Source: Deltaproteobacteria bacterium
Lineage (GTDB): Bacteria > Desulfobacterota > Desulfobaccia > Desulfobaccales > 0-14-0-80-60-11
Assembly: GCA_023381945.1 (NCBI GenBank)
Contig: JAMCQY010000255.1
Span: 1 to 26,110 of the forward strand
Direction: 5' to 3'
DNA: 26,110 nt
A program made the translations under genes and the position numbers. The notes below the pieces were generated by a model. It had not been told where the DNA came from and made no database searches. It worked only from the letters and a program-made list of their open reading frames with translations. Positions 22,531 through 26,110 of this stretch are shown piece after piece (within the stretch, counting starts at the first letter, position 1; each line of letters starts with the position of its first letter).

Positions 22531-23741
22531 TGGACGTCCTGAAGAAACTCACTACCATCATCATGGCCGGTGGCAAGGGCGAGCGCCTCTTCCCCCTGAC
22601 CCGGGACAAGGCCAAGCCGGCCATCACCTTTGGCGGCCTCTATAAGATTATCGATTTCACCCTGTCCAACTGCGTCAATTCCGGCATTCGCCGCGTCTAT
22701 GTCCTCACCCAGTACGGCAGCTTTTCCCTGGACCAGCATCTCAGGGCCGCCTGGGACATCATGCACTTCGACCTGGGGGAGTTCATCTACTCCATGCCGC
22801 CCCAGCAGATCATGGTGAACCGCTGGTACCGGGGCACGGCGGATTCCATTTACCAAAACCTCACCCTCCTGGAGCAGGAGCGCCCCGAGCACGTCCTGAT
22901 CCTCTCCGGCGACCACGTCTATAAGATGAACTACCGGCGGATGCTCGACTTCCACCTCTCCTGCAATGCCGATATGACCGTGGCCGCAGTGCCGGTGCCC
23001 AGGGCCGAGGCCAGTTCCTTCGGCATCCTCAAGGTGGACGACAAGGGCGCGGTGGAAAATTTCCTGGAAAAACCGGCCAAGCCCCCGGGGATGCCCGGCT
23101 CGCCGGATTATTCCCTGTCCTCCATGGGGGTCTATATCTTCCGGGCCCGGACCCTGGTGGAGGAGGTCATCAAGGACGCCAAGAAGAAGACCGGCAAACA
23201 CGATTTCGGCGCTGATATTATCCCCCAGGCAGTGGGACACAAACGGGTCTTTGCCTATAATTTCGCCGACCCCCGGGGGACGCCGCTCTACTGGCGGGAC
23301 ATCGGCCTGCTGGACGCCTATTTCAAGGCCCACAACGACCTGCTGGGGGCCAACCCCACCTTTGAACTTTTCGACCCTGATTGGCCCATGCGCTGCCGGC
23401 CGCAGCTCCTCCCCCCCCACCAAATACATTACCAAGGCAAATGCCTGGCCGTGGGCGATTCCCTCATCTCTTCCGGCTGCATCATTGAAGGCACCGTGGA
23501 TCACGCCGTGCTCTCGCCCCGCGTCCGGATCGGCCGCGGCGCCACGGTCGAAGCCGCCGTCCTCTGGGACGGGGTGGAGGTCGGCCCCGGCGCCACCGTC
23601 AAAAACGCCATCATTGAAGACGGCGTCAAAATCCCCGCAGGCTTCCACATCGGTCTCAACCTCAAGCAAGATGCCAAACGCTTCCACGTCACCGAAAACG
23701 GCATCGTGGTCGTCCCTAATAACGTGATTTTAGAAGAGTAG
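22527..23741 (+). CDS. glgC: Glucose-1-phosphate adenylyltransferase (ADP-glucose pyrophosphorylase)
   Basis: The product of 404 residues makes ADP-glucose from ATP and glucose 1-phosphate, the committed step of bacterial glycogen synthesis. The N-terminal nucleotide-binding signature is IIMAGGKGERLFPLTRDKAKPA, here cited by its core AGGKGERLFPLT. It continues with FGGLYKIIDFTLSNCVNSG, RGTADSIYQN and LSGDHVYKMNY, then the glucose-1-P site ENFLEKP and YWRDIGLLDAYF. The C-terminal left-handed beta-helix (about residues 300-400) is intact with hexapeptide repeats and the ending VVVPNNVILEE. The ATG at 22527 shares ATGA with the receiver stop; a second ATG follows at 22530. Allosteric ligands cannot be predicted from sight. 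Confidence 0.96.
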   Translation: MMDVLKKLTTIIMAGGKGERLFPLTRDKAKPAITFGGLYKIIDFTLSNCVNSGIRRVYVLTQYGSFSLDQHLRAAWDIMHFDLGEFIYSMPPQQIMVNRWYRGTADSIYQNLTLLEQERPEHVLILSGDHVYKMNYRRMLDFHLSCNADMTVAAVPVPRAEASSFGILKVDDKGAVENFLEKPAKPPGMPGSPDYSLSSMGVYIFRARTLVEEVIKDAKKKTGKHDFGADIIPQAVGHKRVFAYNFADPRGTPLYWRDIGLLDAYFKAHNDLLGANPTFELFDPDWPMRCRPQLLPPHQIHYQGKCLAVGDSLISSGCIIEGTVDHAVLSPRVRIGRGATVEAAVLWDGVEVGPGATVKNAIIEDGVKIPAGFHIGLNLKQDAKRFHVTENGIVVVPNNVILEE

Positions 23742-23846
23742 CAAATTTAGACTCTTTAATTTTGTCTGACAAATATGTAACACTGAGCGAGTGATAGAAA
23801 TCATTGGAAATCTTTTTTTTGCTGCGAAATGACGTAGTGTAGATTC

Positions 23847-25231
23847 ATGTCGATTTTCTCCAGAAGAATTATTCAACGGCTGATAAACCAAAACGCTCAG
23901 TTTCTGCTCAAATCGCAAACCCAAAGCCATGTTAATCAATTGAATCTTGTGGCAAACGAGGCCACGCTCGCTTTTGAGTGGGAAATTGTGCTGCTTTATG
24001 CTTTTAGTAAAGTAGGTAAAGTTATTCATGAGAAAAATTTAGGCGGGAAAACAAACCCTGATATTTATTTCGAAAGCTTTGCTGAACAAAATAACAAATT
24101 TGTTGCAGAAATAGTTACAGTCTCTGATAAGGGTTGGAACAGAATAATCCATATGAGTCCCTTTCGAATGATTTTTATAACATTATTAAAGAATATGGTT
24201 TGAGGGGTAATTCATTTTGTCTTCATGTCGGTCGGCATGGAGGTTATGTAGGTAAAAATCATTCGAAAGTAAAGCTTAAACTTCCAGGACGTGCAAGGTT
24301 CTCCCAAATTATTTTCGATGATAAATTTAAAAATTATCTTCTTGAAGTTCTTAAAAATCCCCATTTAAGGTTTAATTATTCCATTAAGACAGACGATGCA
24401 GATATTTCAATAAAATATGACCCAAACCAGAAGTTTGGAGGAGGGGCCTATCCAAGTTACAAAGAGATGTTCGTAGTAAACGAGAATCTGATATACGATG
24501 CTCTTAATAGAAAAGTTTCGCAATTAACAGATTCAAAGTTTGATGGTCATCTTGCAATTTTTCTTTGTGACGGTGGTAGCGAATTATTTGCCAAAAAATC
24601 CGCTCCTTGGTTTTCATACTCAATCGCTGAGGTTATAAATCATTTTCTATCTAATAATGAAGCAATTAAATTTGTAGCTACTTTTACAACAAGACCAAGA
24701 CAACAATTTAAGAGTTTACCCTCAAAACATGATTATGTGCCGAATATTATTATTTATGAGGGATTGAAATTCGATCAAATAAAGTTTGATATTTACGAGA
24801 TTTTTGAAAAAATTATTAAAGCATTTCCTAAGCCTGAAACTTCTCCAATAGGCGCATTAAGGTTTCTTGAATGGAAAGGAAATTTGAATAAAGGAAGGTC
24901 ACATTTTGGAGGCATGGAATTGGGCGCATCAAAAGGAAGAACAAGGGTCAAAATTTCAGCCAGAGCACTGCTTGAGTTACTTGCGGGGAACGTTGATCAG
25001 AAAAAATTTTTCGAGGAACATGGATTTATTCCGTCGGAGTTTGAACATGGGAGACCATTTAACCCCTTCAGCGCTGCCTTAGCTGGAGGGCAACTAATTA
25101 AGAGTATTATATTAGAGGAGTCTGATTCACAAGATGATGATTGGATTACTTTTGAATTGAAAGGTCCTGATCCAGCGATCTCACCTTATGTGGTTCCATC
25201 ATTGGATAAAAAATTCACTAAGGTGAAATAG
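23847..25231 (+). pseudogene. Frameshifted AT-rich gene, nuclease-like N terminus
   Basis: Two overlapping frames (23847-24203 and 24134-25231) read as one protein of about 460 residues once a single base is restored near 24128-24137, giving VTVSDKG joined to LEQNNPYESLSNDFYN. The second frame begins just after a TAA and has no start of its own. The N-terminal part shows a PD-(D/E)XK-like pattern: Glu in FEWEIVLLYAF, GGKTNPDIYFE with Pro-Asp, and FVAEIVTVSD in the place of E-x-K. The rest, including CLHVGRHGG, FLCDGGSELFAKKSAPWFSY and HFGGMELGASKG, matches nothing I recognise. The base composition and codon use are AT-rich against GC-rich neighbours, so transfer is likely. The break could be a true mutation, a sequencing error or a programmed shift. 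Confidence 0.65.
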
Positions 25232-25277
25232 CATCTCGCCACCCGCCTCCACTTGCCGCGCCGCTCCCCGTCTTTAT

Positions 25278-25317
25278 CCCCTCCCCCTCAGAGGGGGGAG
25301 GGTTAGGGTGGGGGTGG
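25278..25317. repeat. G-rich hairpin repeat, copy 5
   Basis: CCCCTCCCCCTCAGAGGGGG hairpin with the tail AGGGTTAGGGTGGGGGTGG on the right. It lies 46 bases after the stop codon of the frameshifted gene and has no inverted partner in the window. Confidence 0.8.
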
Positions 25318-25384
25318 CAACAGTTTTTTTCCTCTCGTTCCCAAGCCTGAGCCTGCGGATGCCCCTTATTAACCAAAGTTAAAC

Positions 25385-25414
25385 TTGACAATCATTTTCG
25401 TTCCCAAGTACAAT
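25385..25414 (+). promoter_or_regulatory. Promoter-like sequence in the first leader unit
   Basis: TTGACA (25385-25390), 18 bases, TACAAT (25409-25414). The -35 box is perfect and the -10 box is 5 of 6. Confidence 0.5.
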
Positions 25415-25442
25415 TCATAAGCGATTTTAAAAGGAACTGAGT

Positions 25443-25472
25443 TTGGCAGTCATTTTCGTTCCCCAGTACAAC
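25443..25472 (+). promoter_or_regulatory. Promoter-like sequence in the second leader unit
   Basis: TTGGCA (25443-25448), 18 bases, TACAAC (25467-25472), the same arrangement as the first unit but weaker in both boxes. Confidence 0.35.
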
Positions 25473-25506
25473 TCAGGGACGAGTTGAAAAAGGAGACCAA
25501 TATTTT

Positions 25507-25722
25507 ATGTCAACCAAAAAAGAGTTACATTTGGAGGAGTATATTAAGAAGCTGCAAGAGGCGGCAGGAAAAATAGTGGACGAGCGGAATGTGATAAACA
25601 ATAAAGTAATTTATCTTTCCGGGGATAATGCCGCCGGTACCGGTGACGGCGAGCAATTAGGTATATTCAAAGAAGCACTTTCGAGAGTAAATGAAAAATA
25701 TGAGCTGAAAGCTGAAGCTTAA
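25507..25722 (+). CDS. Small protein of unknown function
   Basis: The 71-residue product starts MSTKKELHLEEYIKKLQEAA with AGGAG eleven bases before the ATG. The first 25 residues are predicted amphipathic helix, followed by VINNKVIYLSGDNAAGTGDGEQ and a C-terminal helix FKEALSRVNEKYELKAEA. It has no membrane segment, Cys or metal motif. I do not recognise the family. It overlaps the next gene in TAATG (stop 25720-25722, start 25722-25724), so it is translated together with the histidine phosphatase. Its composition is more AT-rich than that gene. The duplicated leader lies directly upstream and is probably its control region. Confidence 0.7.
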   Translation: MSTKKELHLEEYIKKLQEAAGKIVDERNVINNKVIYLSGDNAAGTGDGEQLGIFKEALSRVNEKYELKAEA

Positions 25723-26110
25723 TGCGCTTCCAGGCCCAACGCGCCAAAGGTTTGCTCACTGCCACCCGGCTCTACCTGGTGCGCCATGGCCGGGTAGCCG
25801 ACGGCCACACCGACCGTTACCACGGCCACAACGACATCGGCCTCTCACCCCAGGGTATCCAGCATTTTGAAGACCTGGCGGCCCAGCTTGCCGCCACCCC
25901 CCTGGCAGGTGTCTACTCTTCAGACCTCACCCGCGCCATTACCGGCGCCGAAATCATCAGCCGGGGCCGGGACCTCACCCCCCAGGCCATTCCGGAATTC
26001 CGCGAAGTCAACTTCGGCTCCTGGGAGGGGCTCACTTTCGCCGAAATCATGGCGCAGTACCCCGCCGAACTGGAGGAGCGCTTTAGGGACCTGGCTAACT
26101 TCCGCATCCC
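25722..26110 (+). CDS. Histidine phosphatase family protein, N-terminal part
   Basis: The frame runs from the ATG at 25722 to the window edge without a stop (129 complete codons). The catalytic motif LYLVRHGRV carries the phospho-accepting His, with the Arg before it. TDRYHGHNDIGLSPQGIQH is the usual second segment, and VYSSDLTRAITGAEII the third, with the second Arg. The general acid Glu is in FREVNFGSWEGLTFAEI. This branch contains phosphoglycerate mutase-like enzymes and alpha-ribazole phosphatase (CobC); FGSWEG and the overall layout lean towards CobC-like or general phosphatases, but the substrate is open. The N terminus has about 14 residues before the first strand. It is coupled to the small upstream gene. 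Confidence 0.88.
   Translation, partial: MRFQAQRAKGLLTATRLYLVRHGRVADGHTDRYHGHNDIGLSPQGIQHFEDLAAQLAATPLAGVYSSDLTRAITGAEIISRGRDLTPQAIPEFREVNFGSWEGLTFAEIMAQYPAELEERFRDLANFRI

Larger units (their letters stand above)
25385..25498. repeat. Tandem duplication of a 58-bp leader
   Basis: The unit starting TTGACAATCATTTTCGTTCC (25385) recurs 58 bases later as TTGGCAGTCATTTTCGTTCC (25443). Each unit ends with an AAAAGGA ribosome-binding-site-like sequence. A partial third match, CTCGTTCCCAAG, is at about 25334. It lies directly before the small gene at 25507. Confidence 0.75.

Noticed and set aside
22464..23687. Minus-strand open frame of 407 residues opposite glgC
   Set aside because: It has a His/Val/Gly-rich antisense composition, and glgC motifs on the plus strand are unambiguous.

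Overview
The window looks like a chromosomal stretch of a GC-rich, probably anaerobic bacterium. I lean towards Desulfobacterota (former Deltaproteobacteria). The basis is the hisC-cmk-rpsA-sppA order, a corrinoid/acetyl-CoA-synthase-like domain protein, the overall gene repertoire, and very abundant palindromic intergenic repeats. This placement is inference; no rRNA or tRNA is present to confirm it.

Layout. 1-2183: the end of an NlpC/P60 hydrolase, an FkbM methyltransferase and a nitrilase-family amidase. 2192-2752: an AT-rich HNH gene bracketed by two inverted copies of a G-rich hairpin repeat. 2833-4287: glucose-6-phosphate dehydrogenase (zwf). 4348-7641 (minus strand): an energy-coupling-factor (ECF) uptake locus with an S component, a 59-residue small protein and two ABC ATPase halves whose junction carries an inverted pair of the same hairpin repeat; no EcfT is visible. 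7929-10285 (plus): a NYN-domain protein and glycogen synthase (glgA). 10417-10920 (minus): a RelE/ParE-type toxin with its antitoxin and promoter. 11069-13297 (minus): the copper-exporting ATPase copA. 13541-15705 (plus): a membrane-anchored M23 peptidase and a YciO/Sua5-type protein. 15713-16352: an AT-rich GxxExxY nuclease-fold gene bracketed by inverted repeats that each carry a terminator hairpin. 16388-21003 (minus): the compact hisC-cmk-rpsA-sppA set. 21396-23741 (plus): a small corrinoid-protein-like protein with a degenerate Fe-S motif, then a lone receiver protein overlapping glgC. 23847-25231: an AT-rich, frameshifted gene with nuclease-like motifs. 25385-26110: a duplicated leader, a small protein and the start of a histidine phosphatase.

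How the genes fit together. glgC and glgA supply ADP-glucose and polymerise it into glycogen, and zwf draws on the same glucose-phosphate pool. The receiver protein overlapping glgC suggests that glycogen synthesis is tied to a phosphorelay. The hisC-cmk-rpsA-sppA block is housekeeping. The ECF genes should form one importer, but the ATPase gene looks split by a repeat insertion.

The most unusual theme is the relation between dispersed hairpin repeats and AT-rich genes encoding nuclease-like proteins. Two such genes (HNH and GxxExxY) are framed by inverted repeat pairs. A third, frameshifted one is followed by a copy of the same G-rich repeat. An empty pair with the same geometry as the HNH bracket sits in the ECF ATPase. 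This would fit nuclease-carrying, repeat-bounded non-autonomous elements, but that is a hypothesis from layout alone.
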